NCBI GenBank assembly: GCA_030627905.1
Contig: DAOVRZ010000011.1
Span: 12,735-76,734, forward strand
Origin: JAGMES01 sp023128035
GTDB taxonomy: Bacteria; Bacillota; Halanaerobiia; DY22613
Length of the DNA stretch: 64,000 nucleotides
Direction: 5' to 3'
Below are positions 1 through 12,000 of the stretch, in pieces. The first letter of the stretch is position 1. The number at the start of each line of letters is the position of its first letter. Below the pieces are notes generated by a model, which saw nothing but the letters and a program-made list of their open reading frames with translations, did not search any database and was not told the origin of the DNA. The translations under genes and the position numbers were made by a program.

Positions 1-3000
1 GATGTATTAGATAACAAATATCTGGTTGCATATATAGTAGAAAATGAAGAAATAGCTGTATCTGAACTTAAAGTACATCTCCAAGGTAGCTTACCTGACT
101 ATATGATACCAGCTTACTTTGTCAAGTTAGATAAGATACCATTGACTTCGAATGGTAAAGTGAATCGCAGAGCGCTTCCTGAACCTGATCTAAGCTCAAC
201 TGTTGAGACAGAATACGTAGCACCTGAGAATGAAACAGAAGAAAGATTAGCTGAGATATGGTCTGAGATTTTAGGTATAGAAAGGGTAGGGATCATCGAT
301 AATTTCTTTGAACTTGGTGGACATTCTATAAAAGCCATGTCACTAGCTACTAAAGTGAATAAAGAATTCGATGTAGAACTTCCGCTACGGGTAATTTTCG
401 AAACTCAAACAATCAAAGAACTTGCAATATATCTGACATCAAAGGCTACTAAGAAACTATACTCAGAGATTAAATCAGTAGAGTACGCTGACGGGCAGTA
501 TCCAGTATCTTCAGCACAGAAAAGAATGTATGCTTTGTACAAGTTAGCTGAAGATGGTATAGGTTACAATATGCCAATGGCTATGATCATGGAAGGAAAC
601 CTGGAGATAGAACGTTTAGAAAATGTTTTAAGAAATATAGTTCAAAGACATGAATCTTTGCGTACATCTTTCCACTTTAAGAATGGTCAGCCAGTTCAAA
701 TAGTTCATTCAGAGGTTAATTTTGAGCTAACTCAATTTACTGCAAAAGAAAATGAAGCAAAAGAGGTAGTTCAGAATTTTGTTAGACCTTTTGATTTGAC
801 TATAGCACAATTAATGAGAGCAGCTTTGATTAAGTATGAGGAGTATGAAAATAGATATCTATTCGTTATAGATATGCATCATATTATATCTGATGGTGTT
901 TCCTTAGATATCTTTATTAAAGAATTTAACCAATTGTATATGGGTGAAGAACTAACTGAGCTCAAAATACATTATAAAGATTTCGCGGTATGGCAGAATG
1001 AATTATTTAATTCAGAAAGCTTCAAAATGCAAGAAGAATATTGGTTGAATACTTTTAAAGGTGAATTGACTTCTCTTGAATTGCCATTGGATTATCAGCG
1101 ACCTCAGGTACTGAACTTCGCAGGAGACTATATTAACTTTAACGTGGATAGTGAGTTAACAGATCAGATTAAAGAATTAGCAGAAGCAAATAATGCAACT
1201 CTATTTATGATTTTATTAGCTTCATTGAATGTATTGCTGGCTAAATATTCAGGTCAAAGTAATATTACTGTTGGAACTCCAATTGCTTGCAGAAATCATG
1301 CTGATTTAGATAAAGTTATCGGTATGTTTGTTAATACTCTGGTTTTACGAAATTATCCAACAGCAGATAAAACTTTTGAACAATTCTTAGCAGAGGTAAG
1401 AGATCATGCCTTAAGTGCTTATGATAATCAGGATTACCAGTTTGAAATGTTAGTCGAAAAACTTAATGTAGCAAGGGAAGAAGGTCGTAATCCTTTATTT
1501 GATGTGATGTTTGTTCTGCAGAATGCGAATGAAGCTCAAATATCAGCAGGTGATCTTAAATTAACTCGTTATGATTTTGAGAGTAAAGCAGTTAAGTTTG
1601 ACCTTAACATGGTTGTTACTGAGTCTATTAATGGGTTAAATGTAAACTTCGGTTATAGAACGAGCCTGTTTAAAAAAGAGACGATTGAACGAATAAGCAA
1701 ACATTATGTAAATATCCTTAAGAATATTGTTAAGCAGAGAATGGAAGCAAAAATATCTGATATTGAGATGCTCTCTTTTGAAGATCAGCAAAAGATAATC
1801 ATTGATTTTAATCAAACAAAAGAAGATTTTCCTGTAGAAAAGACAATACATAAGCTCTTTGAAGAACATGCAATTAACAGGCCAGATAAAGCGGCAGTAG
1901 TTTACAAAGACAAATCATTAAGCTATCAAGAATTGAATGGAAGGGCCAATCAACTTGCTAAAGTATTAATAACGCAAGGAGTAAGCCAGGGTACTTTTGT
2001 GGCCATCATTGCTGAGCGTTCTATTGAAATGGTTGTAGGTTATCTAGCAGTTTTAAAGGCTGGAGGAGCATATCTGCCAATTGATCCAGGCTATCCAGAG
2101 GAAAGAGTTAGCTATATGATAACAGATAGCAATGCTCAGATATTGTTGACACAAAGTCATTTAAAAGATAAATTTAAGTTTGCTGGAAAGGTTGTTCTCT
2201 TTGATGATGAGGCTATACTTAAAGAAAGCACAGAAAATGTAGAATTGAATAGCCAACCAGTTGATCTGGCGTACATGATCTATACATCTGGTTCTACAGG
2301 TAAGCCTAAAGGAGTTTTGTTGGAACATACTGGTATTGTTAATCTGGCAACATATTTCCAAAATGATCTTGGTGTCAAAAACACGGATCGGATTTTACAG
2401 TTTGCATCATGTTCATTTGATGCATCGGTCTGGGAAACTTATATGGCATTATTAACTGGAGCTACGTTATATCTGGTTGATCAAGATGTGATAAATAGTT
2501 ACGATAATTTCACAGAGTTTATGAATCAGAATCGTATCACTGTAGTCACTTTACCACCAACTTATTTAAATAACTTAGATCCAGAAAAGATAACTACTTT
2601 ACGTAAATTGGTCACTGCAGGTTCAAAAACTAATTTTGATTTGGTTAATAAATGGAAAGAGCGTGTTGAGTATATTAATGCATATGGGCCAACAGAAAGT
2701 ACAATTTGTGCAACTGCTTTCAAATGTGTTGGTGATATGGAGGGCTATTCATCAATTCCGATTGGCAAGCCGATCTTTAACACTCAAATTTATATCCTTG
2801 ATACAAAGGGACAACCGGTTGCAATAGGTGTTCCAGGTGAGTTATGTATCTCAGGTGTAGGACTTGCTAAAGGATATCTCAATAGACCAGAGCTAACAGA
2901 TGAAAAATTTATATCCAATCCATTTATAAACGTATTTAGAGAAGAGAATCTGAGAATTTATCGTTCTGGAGATATGGCTAGATGGCTTCCAGATGGCAGT

Positions 3001-3630
3001 ATAGAGTTTTTAGGAAGAATAGATCATCAAGTCAAAATCAGGGGATATCGGATTGAACCAGGTGAGATAGAAAAACAATTATTAACATATGCAGATATAG
3101 AAGAAGTTGTGGTGATAGCTAGAGAAGATCAATCTGGTAACACATATTTATGTGCATATATTGAAACTGATGAAGAACTAGCAATAGTAGAGCTAAGAGA
3201 ATATCTGGCAAGTAAGTTACCTGTTTATATGATCCCAACATATTTTGTTCAACTATCAGAAATTCCTTTAACACCAAATGGAAAAGTAGATCGTAAAGCT
3301 TTACCAGAACCTGATGGAAGAATGGATACTGGAACTGAGTATGTAGCTCCAGAGACTGAAGTTCAAAAAAGAGTTGCAAAGATTTGGAGTCAGGTTTTAG
3401 GTATTGAGAGAATTGGCATAAACGACAAGTTCTTTGAGATCGGTGGGGATTCATTAAAGGTAATCGGCTTATCTGATAGTATTAAACGAGAATTTGATGT
3501 AGAGATGAAAGTTACAGATTTATTTAAATATAATACTATCAGTAAATTGGCTGAGGTATTGGATGAGGATAATAAAGAAGATAACAATGAATTAGATACA
3601 GAACAACCACTGGTTCTAACATTTGAATAG
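1..3630 (+). CDS. Non-ribosomal peptide synthetase, 5' end outside window (A'-T-C-A-T)
   Basis: The frame is open from base 1, so the gene starts upstream; 1209 codons are visible. Domains in order: the end of an adenylation domain (to about residue 60), a carrier protein (LGGHSIKAM near 105), a complete condensation domain (HHIISDG near 293), an adenylation domain (YTSGSTGKPKGV near 761, NAYGPTE, NGKVDRKAL) and a second carrier (IGGDSLKV near 1147). Aligning the A domain by eye to GrsA gives the ten-residue pocket D-A-W-T-V-A-A-I-C-K. This differs from the GrsA/TycA phenylalanine code only by V for I, so Phe is the predicted substrate. No epimerization domain follows, so L-Phe should be passed on. 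An acidic tail may dock to the next protein. The next gene follows after about 26 bases in the same direction. Confidence 0.95.
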   Translation, partial: DVLDNKYLVAYIVENEEIAVSELKVHLQGSLPDYMIPAYFVKLDKIPLTSNGKVNRRALPEPDLSSTVETEYVAPENETEERLAEIWSEILGIERVGIIDNFFELGGHSIKAMSLATKVNKEFDVELPLRVIFETQTIKELAIYLTSKATKKLYSEIKSVEYADGQYPVSSAQKRMYALYKLAEDGIGYNMPMAMIMEGNLEIERLENVLRNIVQRHESLRTSFHFKNGQPVQIVHSEVNFELTQFTAKENEAKEVVQNFVRPFDLTIAQLMRAALIKYEEYENRYLFVIDMHHIISDGVSLDIFIKEFNQLYMGEELTELKIHYKDFAVWQNELFNSESFKMQEEYWLNTFKGELTSLELPLDYQRPQVLNFAGDYINFNVDSELTDQIKELAEANNATLFMILLASLNVLLAKYSGQSNITVGTPIACRNHADLDKVIGMFVNTLVLRNYPTADKTFEQFLAEVRDHALSAYDNQDYQFEMLVEKLNVAREEGRNPLFDVMFVLQNANEAQISAGDLKLTRYDFESKAVKFDLNMVVTESINGLNVNFGYRTSLFKKETIERISKHYVNILKNIVKQRMEAKISDIEMLSFEDQQKIIIDFNQTKEDFPVEKTIHKLFEEHAINRPDKAAVVYKDKSLSYQELNGRANQLAKVLITQGVSQGTFVAIIAERSIEMVVGYLAVLKAGGAYLPIDPGYPEERVSYMITDSNAQILLTQSHLKDKFKFAGKVVLFDDEAILKESTENVELNSQPVDLAYMIYTSGSTGKPKGVLLEHTGIVNLATYFQNDLGVKNTDRILQFASCSFDASVWETYMALLTGATLYLVDQDVINSYDNFTEFMNQNRITVVTLPPTYLNNLDPEKITTLRKLVTAGSKTNFDLVNKWKERVEYINAYGPTESTICATAFKCVGDMEGYSSIPIGKPIFNTQIYILDTKGQPVAIGVPGELCISGVGLAKGYLNRPELTDEKFISNPFINVFREENLRIYRSGDMARWLPDGSIEFLGRIDHQVKIRGYRIEPGEIEKQLLTYADIEEVVVIAREDQSGNTYLCAYIETDEELAIVELREYLASKLPVYMIPTYFVQLSEIPLTPNGKVDRKALPEPDGRMDTGTEYVAPETEVQKRVAKIWSQVLGIERIGINDKFFEIGGDSLKVIGLSDSIKREFDVEMKVTDLFKYNTISKLAEVLDEDNKEDNNELDTEQPLVLTFE

Positions 3631-3656
3631 ACACTATCTAGGGAGAGGTGAGTAAA

Positions 3657-6600
3657 ATGAGAGAAAAGCCAGAGGAGAACAGATTATATAAAGAGGATGA
3701 TATTGCTATTATAGGTATGGCTGGACGCTTTCCTGAAGCAGATGATTTAGAAGAATTTTGGGACAACCTAAAAAACGGTAAAGATTCAATTAGAGATCTA
3801 CCAGCTAGTAGAATTGAAGAGCTTAAGAATATACTCGGAGATATTCCAGAGGTTAACTATGCAAGATCAGGATATTTAGATCGAATTAGCTATTTTGAAC
3901 CGGAAATATTTTCTATAAGTCGTGAAGAGAGTAAATTTATCGACCCTCAACAGAGATTGCTTTTAGAGTTGGTTGAGGAGGCAATTTTGGATGCGGGATA
4001 CAACCCAGTAAATTTAGATGGGAAGAACATAGGGGTATTTGTTTCCCAAAATGAAAATCAATATACTAAAAACTTTAGTGCTTTATCTCCAATGGCATTT
4101 CAAAATAGTAATCATTCTGTTGGGGCTGGTCGTGTAGCCTATACGTATAATTTTACCGGGCCAGCAATTACCATTGGAACAGCCTGCTCTTCAGGTTTAG
4201 TGGCACTGAACAATGCCAAGCATAGTTTGAAGTTTGGTGAATCTGAGCTGGCAGTTGTCGGTGGTGTTAAACTGGGTTTATTACCTGGGGATGAGAGTTC
4301 TATTGGTTCTACCCCAATATTATCAATGACTCAAAAGGTTAAAACCTTTGATAAGGATGCAGATGGAACAGTTGGTGGAGAAGGTGGAGGGGCTTTGCTT
4401 TTAAAGCCTCTCCACAAAGCCTTAAAAGATGGTGACAATATTCATGCGATTATTAAGGGAAGTGCGATAAACAGTGATGGTAATCGTTCTAATGGTATGA
4501 GTTCACCAAGTGAAGAAGGACAGGAAGAAGTAATTTTACAAGCAATAGAGAATGCAGAGATTGATCCACTGTCAATATCATATATCGAAACCCACGGAAC
4601 GGGTACTAAGATTGGTGATCCGATTGAAGTTGCAGGGATTAGCCAGGCTTTAGATAAGCTTGGTTATCCTAAGCATTCTGTTGCTCTTAGTGCTGTTAAG
4701 ACAAATATTGGGCACTTAGATGGGGCGGCTGGTTTGGCTGGGGTTATAAAAACGGTGCTGGCCCTGAAAAATAAAAAATTATTACCATCTATCAATTTTA
4801 AAGCTCCAAATCCATTAATTGATTTTCTAAATTCGCCGGTATATGTTAATGATAATTTTGCTGATTGGCATACCTCGACTATACGTAGAGCTGGAGTAAC
4901 ATCATTAGGGATCACGGGAACAAACTCTCATATAATTTTAGAAGAGTCGCCAGTTGTAGAAAATTCTACTCCAGATTATAAGAACATTGTGGCTTTATCA
5001 GCTAGAACAGAGAAGTCATTAGAGTTGATGATTAAAAGATTAAGTACATATTTAAGCGATCATAAAGATTTAGCAATCAATGATATAGCTTTTACACTTA
5101 ACTTAGGTAGAAGAGATCTTAAGTATAAGTTTGTCACTATTGCTGATAGCACAGAAAATCTTATAAACAAGCTAAATTCCTTTGAATCTGAGAATCCTAA
5201 GGATGAAGAGACCGAATATCTGTATTATCGACTCAGAAATAAGGATAAAAAAGCAATTTCAACAGCTTTGATGATACCTGATATTGAGGATATTATGATG
5301 GAAGATTTAGAAGAACTGCTTTCATCAGATTTAGAATTCAAAAAATACACCGAGCAATTTATTCAACATATTGATGATGATGGAGATTTAAATGATCCAA
5401 AGATTAAGTATGCTCTTTTAGTATATGCCTGGATCAAACTATTAGGCGAGTATTCGATAAAGCCAAAAATTATATTAGGTTTTGGTATTGGTAGTATTGT
5501 CGCTAATCTGGCATCAGCCCAAATTTCCTTTGAAGATGCTATCAAACAGTTAAAAGCTTATACTCTTAAAAAAATTGAGATTACAGAAGAAAAACTTAAT
5601 AGTTTTTTAGATACTATTATTCAAAGAGGAGTTAATACATGTATTCTATTTTCACCAGAGCAAACTCTAGGTAATTTATTTAAAAAAGTTTTGGATAACA
5701 AAGAAAAGATAACCTTGATGATTCAAAATCAGAACGAATCATCACTTGCAGTAATTACAAAACTAATGCAAAATGGAATGACAGTAAAATGGAATAAAGT
5801 ATATGAAAATCATCAAGTAAAACGTGTCAGCTTGCCAGGATATGTATTTGATACTCAGGGTTATTTTATGCCTATCGAAAGTAAAGGTATGGGTTTAGTA
5901 TCTCAAACTTCAGAAACAAACTTGCTTTTTGAAGAGACTGATCCTGATCTTTTACATAATTTGATCTGGACAGAAGAGGAACTAAAAAGAGACCAGATTA
6001 ATGCTCTTGATGGTATCTGGATTATCTTCAATGATCAATTGGGTTTAAGTAAACTTCTAGTAGATCAATTGAAATCAGAAGATGTAAAAATTATTCAGGT
6101 CTCTTCAGGAGAAGAGTTTCAAAAAATTGATGACCTAAACTATCAGATTAATATTGTTGAACTAAATAATTATGAACAACTTATTCAGGATATTTACAAA
6201 ACAGATCAAATGATAGATGGTATTATCAATTTGTCTACCTGTCATAAGCCGATGTATCATTTTAATTTAAATCATAGGGATGCTGTAGAAAATAGTTTAA
6301 ATGAAGGGTATTATAGTATTCTTTATCTTACTCAAGCTTTGCTTAAAAAATATAAAGATCTTAACTTGTATCATATTACGACAAATGCTCATCGGGTATT
6401 AGAAGATGATTCTCTGATATGTCCAGAAAAGAGAATGATCTGGATTTTAAATAAAGTTATTAATCAGGAAGTAGATCATTATAACTCTTATTGTATAGAT
6501 TTAGACTTTAATAGTTCTACCCTTGATGAGGTTTGTCAGCAGATTATAGATGAGATCAGATATGATTCTGATCAGCTTTTTGAGATTGCTTACCGTAAAG

Positions 6601-9068
6601 ATAAAAGATTTATTCAGTATTTAAGTCCAGTAGAAACTAACTTAGAAAATAATCTGGTGATTAAAGATGGTGGTGTTTATTTAATCACTGGTGGAACTGG
6701 TGGTATTGGACTAGAGATATCTAAATATTTAGCTTCAGCTAAAAAGGTAAACTTAATATTGTTAAATAGAACACCGCTTTCTGAAAAGAGTCGTGCGGAT
6801 CAAGAGTATAAATTAGGTATAATAAAAGATTTACAAACGAATGGAACTACTGTAGAGACGATGTATGGAGATGTTTCTGATTATCAACAGATGAAAGAGA
6901 TAGTTTCTAAAGTTAAAGCTTCTTATGGGAAAATAGATGGAGTAGTTCATACAGCCGGTCTTCCGGGTGAAAGACCATTGATATCTTTTATAACCAAAAA
7001 TGATGCAGAAAATGTTTTTGCTGCAAAAGTATATGGAACTTTAGTTTTAGCAGATTTATTAAGAGATCAGTTTTTAGACTTCTTTATCACCTGTTCTTCG
7101 TTAAGCTCGCAGGTTGGAGGATTTGGATTTGGAATCTATGCTTCTGCTAATAGTTTCTTAGATTCATTTTGCGCTCTTCAAAGACAACTAGGCAAAAAAT
7201 ATATTGCGATTAACTGGGGTAGTTGGGGAGAAGTAGGAATGGGTGCAGGCATTAAAGATCATTCATATTCTTCTGGTCTTAGTAATTTAACAAATGCAGA
7301 AGGAATTAGCGTTTTTGCTACCATTTTAAATAATAATCTTGATAATTATTCAGTCAATAAACTGACGGATAAGGTCGCTAAACTATTCGCTTCTTTCGCA
7401 TTTTTCAAAATTAAAGGAAAGAACAATTTATCGAAAGCAGAATCAACGTATATAATTGATGATCAATCAATAGAGGAAAGTTTATATTCCATGCTTAGAG
7501 ATGTATATGTTGGTGATGAATTAGAGTTGACGGATAAAATTTTCGATTTAGAATTAGATTCAATTGATGTAATGCAATTTGTTGGTAAATTGAAAAAAGC
7601 TGTAAACGTAACTATTCCAATGAAGTTATTCTTTGATAATTTAACAGTTAGTGAAATGTTTGAAAGGATAAGAACATTAATTTTAGGAGAATCAGATGAG
7701 CAGAACTTGATTATTAAACAACCTGACCAGGAATTTTATCCTGTATCAACATCTCAAAATCGTTTATACTTAGTTACCCAGTTAGATAAGGAAAGTATCG
7801 CTTATAATTTGAATACCTTCTGGTTCATTGGAGGAAATGTAGATCAAATTAGGATAGAATATGCAGTCAAGGAATTAATTAAACGACATGAATCTTTAAG
7901 AACTTCTTTTGAATTATCTGATGGAAAAATTATTCAAAAAGTTAACCAGGAAGTAGATTTTACTGTCAATTATTTTGAAGCAAAAGAAGCAGAGATTGAA
8001 AACTTGAATAAAAACTTTGTCAGACCATTTGATTTAAGTAAAGCTCCTTTATTTAGAGTAAATTTATTAAAAGTTGATGACAAATATTTGTTAATGATGG
8101 ATTTACACCACATAATATTTGATGGTGTATCTCAAAATATTTTGTTTAGAGAGTTTTTGGCTCTGTATAAAGGTGAAAAGTTACTTGAACTTAAACTACA
8201 ATATCGTGATTTTGCTACCTGGCAGTATGAACTTTTAAATTCAGATAAGATTAAGCCTCAAAAAGAATATTGGTTAGAAACATTTTCAGGGGAAATTCCA
8301 AAGTTAAGCATGCCTACAGATCATCCAAGACCAAAAATTTTAGATTTCAAAGGAAATAGCATTAGGTTTACTGTTGATCCAGAGTTAACTGGTAAGCTAA
8401 ATGAATTAATAAAAGCACAAGGGATAACAATGTTTATGTTAATTTTAGCAGCGTATAATGTTTTATTAGGGAAATATGCAAATCAAGAAGATGTAATTGT
8501 TGGTGTAACAATGACTGGAAGACATCATTCGGATTTAGAAAACATAATTGGAATGTTTGTTAATACTATGCCTTTAAGAAACTATCCTATAAAAGCTAAA
8601 ACTTTTAGTGAATTTTTAGCTGATCTTAAAGAGAATACACTTAAAGCATATGAAAATCAGGATTATCCTCTAGAAATGTTAGTAGATAACTTAAAATTAG
8701 TGCATGATCCTGGTAGAAACCCACTATTTGATGTGGTCTTTAATTTAAATAATCAGAGGCGTGAAGGTGAATTTGCTGATATTGAACTTGATGGTTTAAC
8801 ATTAAAAATGTATGAGCATGAACAGTCTACAGCAATTTTTGATTTATCTTTGGATGGTGTTGAATTAGGTGGTAAGATAGAATTTGAAATTGAATATAGA
8901 ACATCATTATTTAAAAAAGAAACTATAGACCAATTTGCTAAAGATTTGCTGAAAATTCTTGAGATTGTGGTTGATGAACCAGAAATAAAAATACACGATA
9001 TTAAACTGGTAGAAGAATTAGAGATACTTGAAACAGGACAGTTTACCGAGGTCGGCTTTGACTTTTGA
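3657..9068 (+). CDS. Hybrid PKS-NRPS: KS-AT(degenerate)-KR-ACP-C
   Basis: About 1800 residues. The ketosynthase has its triad (TACSSG near 174, ETHGTGT near 310, KTNIGH near 348). An acyltransferase-shaped region follows, with the usual linkers (LSARTEKSLELM before, LPGYVFDTQGYF after), but the GHSxG nucleophile motif reads GFGIG near residue 605, so the Ser and preceding His are gone. Then come a ketoreductase (TGGTGGIG near 1010; Ser and YASAN active-site region near 1145-1165), an acyl carrier protein (LELDSID near 1300) and a full condensation domain (HHIIFDG near 1483). It should extend the upstream Phe by two carbons, reduce the ketone and pass the chain to the next NRPS. Malonyl loading probably needs an AT in trans. 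ATG 3657 sits 8-9 bases after GGGAGAGG; GTG 3648 is the alternative. Confidence 0.93.
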   Translation: MREKPEENRLYKEDDIAIIGMAGRFPEADDLEEFWDNLKNGKDSIRDLPASRIEELKNILGDIPEVNYARSGYLDRISYFEPEIFSISREESKFIDPQQRLLLELVEEAILDAGYNPVNLDGKNIGVFVSQNENQYTKNFSALSPMAFQNSNHSVGAGRVAYTYNFTGPAITIGTACSSGLVALNNAKHSLKFGESELAVVGGVKLGLLPGDESSIGSTPILSMTQKVKTFDKDADGTVGGEGGGALLLKPLHKALKDGDNIHAIIKGSAINSDGNRSNGMSSPSEEGQEEVILQAIENAEIDPLSISYIETHGTGTKIGDPIEVAGISQALDKLGYPKHSVALSAVKTNIGHLDGAAGLAGVIKTVLALKNKKLLPSINFKAPNPLIDFLNSPVYVNDNFADWHTSTIRRAGVTSLGITGTNSHIILEESPVVENSTPDYKNIVALSARTEKSLELMIKRLSTYLSDHKDLAINDIAFTLNLGRRDLKYKFVTIADSTENLINKLNSFESENPKDEETEYLYYRLRNKDKKAISTALMIPDIEDIMMEDLEELLSSDLEFKKYTEQFIQHIDDDGDLNDPKIKYALLVYAWIKLLGEYSIKPKIILGFGIGSIVANLASAQISFEDAIKQLKAYTLKKIEITEEKLNSFLDTIIQRGVNTCILFSPEQTLGNLFKKVLDNKEKITLMIQNQNESSLAVITKLMQNGMTVKWNKVYENHQVKRVSLPGYVFDTQGYFMPIESKGMGLVSQTSETNLLFEETDPDLLHNLIWTEEELKRDQINALDGIWIIFNDQLGLSKLLVDQLKSEDVKIIQVSSGEEFQKIDDLNYQINIVELNNYEQLIQDIYKTDQMIDGIINLSTCHKPMYHFNLNHRDAVENSLNEGYYSILYLTQALLKKYKDLNLYHITTNAHRVLEDDSLICPEKRMIWILNKVINQEVDHYNSYCIDLDFNSSTLDEVCQQIIDEIRYDSDQLFEIAYRKDKRFIQYLSPVETNLENNLVIKDGGVYLITGGTGGIGLEISKYLASAKKVNLILLNRTPLSEKSRADQEYKLGIIKDLQTNGTTVETMYGDVSDYQQMKEIVSKVKASYGKIDGVVHTAGLPGERPLISFITKNDAENVFAAKVYGTLVLADLLRDQFLDFFITCSSLSSQVGGFGFGIYASANSFLDSFCALQRQLGKKYIAINWGSWGEVGMGAGIKDHSYSSGLSNLTNAEGISVFATILNNNLDNYSVNKLTDKVAKLFASFAFFKIKGKNNLSKAESTYIIDDQSIEESLYSMLRDVYVGDELELTDKIFDLELDSIDVMQFVGKLKKAVNVTIPMKLFFDNLTVSEMFERIRTLILGESDEQNLIIKQPDQEFYPVSTSQNRLYLVTQLDKESIAYNLNTFWFIGGNVDQIRIEYAVKELIKRHESLRTSFELSDGKIIQKVNQEVDFTVNYFEAKEAEIENLNKNFVRPFDLSKAPLFRVNLLKVDDKYLLMMDLHHIIFDGVSQNILFREFLALYKGEKLLELKLQYRDFATWQYELLNSDKIKPQKEYWLETFSGEIPKLSMPTDHPRPKILDFKGNSIRFTVDPELTGKLNELIKAQGITMFMLILAAYNVLLGKYANQEDVIVGVTMTGRHHSDLENIIGMFVNTMPLRNYPIKAKTFSEFLADLKENTLKAYENQDYPLEMLVDNLKLVHDPGRNPLFDVVFNLNNQRREGEFADIELDGLTLKMYEHEQSTAIFDLSLDGVELGGKIEFEIEYRTSLFKKETIDQFAKDLLKILEIVVDEPEIKIHDIKLVEELEILETGQFTEVGFDF

Positions 9069-9089
9069 TAAAAGAAAGGAGAAAAAATA

Positions 9090-12000
9090 ATGAGTAAAGA
9101 AACTTTGCAAAATATTTCTTTAGCAAGTGGTAAGTTTGAAAAAGAAAAAAAATATTGGCTGAATAAGTTGTCTGGAACAACTAGATTTGAGTTACCATTA
9201 GATTATCAGCGTTTAAAAAGTATAGTACGCACATATAAGACTTTACAATATAGTTTTTCTTCTGATGTTTCTGCTAAAATCACTAAGTTGGCTCGAAACT
9301 CTGAACATGCAGCATATATGATTTTGTTAGTTGGTGTTAAATATCTTTTATATCTATATACTTCTAGTGAGGATGTAGTTGTAATTTCTCCTATACCTAA
9401 ACAGAAAAATAGTAAAAAATATATAAACAGTATTTTAGCGCTTAGGACTTTAATAAATTCTGATATGACTTTTAAAGAATTGCTTTTGAAAATTAAACAG
9501 ACTGTTGTTGAGGCAGATCAAAATCAGAATTACCCTATACAGAAAGTCGCTGAAGAGTTAAACATACTTTTTTCTGAAGAAAGATTTCCTTTTTCTGATG
9601 TAGTAGTTTCTTTAGAAAATATACATGATACCAGTTATATGGCAAACAAAAGGCATGACTTATCTTTTGCTTTTGTAAAAAACTCAGATGGATTAGAGTG
9701 TCGTTTAGAATATGGTGAAAATCTCTTTAGAGATGAGACCATTAGGCAAATAGCTAAGCAACTGGAAACAATTTTACAAGTCTGTTTGGTAGATCCTGAT
9801 AAGAAAATAAAATATTTAGATATTATTTCTGCTGAAGAGAGGCAAAAGTTATTAAATGAATTCAATCAGACTACCGAAGATTATTCTAAAGATAAACTAG
9901 TTTATCAATTATTTGAAGAGCAAGTTTATAAAAATCCTGATCGAGTTGCTTTAATTTTTGAAGATAAACAGATGACTTATTTAGAATTAAATGAAAAAGC
10001 AAATCAATTAGCAAGAGTGTTAAGAAATAAAGGTGTAAAATCTGATCAGATAGTGGGGCTAATGGTCGAACCTTCTTTTGAAATGTTTATTGGAATTTTG
10101 GGGATAATCAAAGCTGGTGGTGCTTATCTTCCGATTGATCCTGATTATCCTCAAGAACGAATTGATTTCATATTAAAAGATAGTGAAGTAGATATATTGA
10201 TTACGCAAAATAAGTTGTATTCTTATATATCTTTTGACGGTGAAATTATTGATTTAGATGATGAAAATAACTATCAGGGGGAACGGGGTAATCTTGAAAT
10301 TGTCAATAAAAAACAAGATCTGATCTATATAATTTATACATCTGGGTCGACTGGTAAACCAAAGGGTGTTATGGTAGAACATAGAAACGTTTTAGCATAT
10401 ATAAATGCATTTAAAAAAGAGTTTAATCCTGACCATACAGATGTTGTTTTACAACAGGCTTCTTACGCTTTTGATGCATCTATCGAAGAAATATTCCCGA
10501 TTCTTACTGAAGGTGGAAAATTAGTTATTTCGAAAAGAGACCAGATTAGAGATATTAATATATTGATTGATGTTTTAGAAAAAAATAAGGCAACAATCAT
10601 AAGTTGTTCACCACTTTTGTTAAATGAGCTTAACAAAATGCATCCAATAGAGTCAATACATACGTATATAAGTGGTGGAGATGTTTTGAAAGCTGAATAT
10701 ATCTTCAATCTACAAAAACATGCAAAAGTTTATAATACTTATGGTCCTACTGAAACTACAGTCTGTGTAACATATAATAAATGTAAAGATTCTGAGATGG
10801 TAAATGTTCCAATCGGTAAACCAATAGCAAATTATAAAGTATATATTTTAGACAGAAATCAGCAACTCGTGCCAGTTGGAGTTGCAGGAGAATTATGTGT
10901 TGCGGGAGATGGTGTAACAAGAGGTTATCTTAATCGTCCTGAATTAACAGCAGAAAAGTTTATTCCGAATATGTTTTTGAAAAATTCCAATGTTTTAAGA
11001 GATAAAATTTATAGAACTGGAGATAAGGCTAGATGGCTTCCTGACGGAAACGTTGAATTTTTAGGTAGAATAGATAATCAAGTAAAGATTCGAGGGTTTA
11101 GAATTGAGTTAGGTGAAATTGAAAATCAATTATTGAATCATGATAAAATTGCAGAGGCTGTTGTTATCGACAGAATAGAACCAAATGGGGATAAATATCT
11201 CTGTGCGTATTTGGTGCTGGTAGGTGAAGTTAACAGTTTATCTGTAGCAGAGATTAGAACTTATCTTGAGAAAGAACTACCCGATTATATGATTCCTTCA
11301 TTCTTTATTCAATTGGATAAAATACCGTTGACTACAAATGGTAAGGTTGATAGGAACGCGTTACTTAAAGTAGATGGCAACTTTAGTACAGGAATAGAAT
11401 ATGTCGCTCCAAGTACTAAGACTGAAGAAAAGATTACGAAAATTTGGACAGAGGTATTGGGAGTAGAGAGAGTAGGTATTAATGACAATTTTTTTATTCT
11501 GGGAGGTCAATCTTTTAAAGCAATGCTTATATCCTCCAAAATTATTAAGGAATTTAATGTAGAGATTCCAGTAAGAATAATATTTGAAAATCCTACAGTT
11601 AAGGAACTTGCAATTTATATTGACCAGGCAGATGAAGCATCCTATTCTTCTATAGAGGTTATTGAACCAAGAGATTATTATCCTGTATCATCTGCTCAGA
11701 AAAGAATTTATGTTTTAAATCAATTAGACACAGATAATATAACTTATAATATGCCATACGTATTAACATTAGATGATCATCTAGATAAAGAAAGGGTGAA
11801 ATTAACTTTAAGAAAATTGATTCAAAGACATGAAGTTTTAAGAACATCTTTTAAAATGATTGATGATCAGATCGCTCAAATTATTCATCAAGAAGAAATA
11901 GATTTAGATATAACGTATTTACAGGCAAGTGAAGAGAATCTTTTAGAAACTTTTAAGGATTTTATTCAACCATTTGATTTAAGTAAAGCTCCATTACTAC

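Noticed and set aside
3119..3454. 111-codon minus-strand frame inside the first NRPS
   Set aside because: It lies opposite a well-conserved adenylation/carrier region and reads as low-quality shadow sequence.
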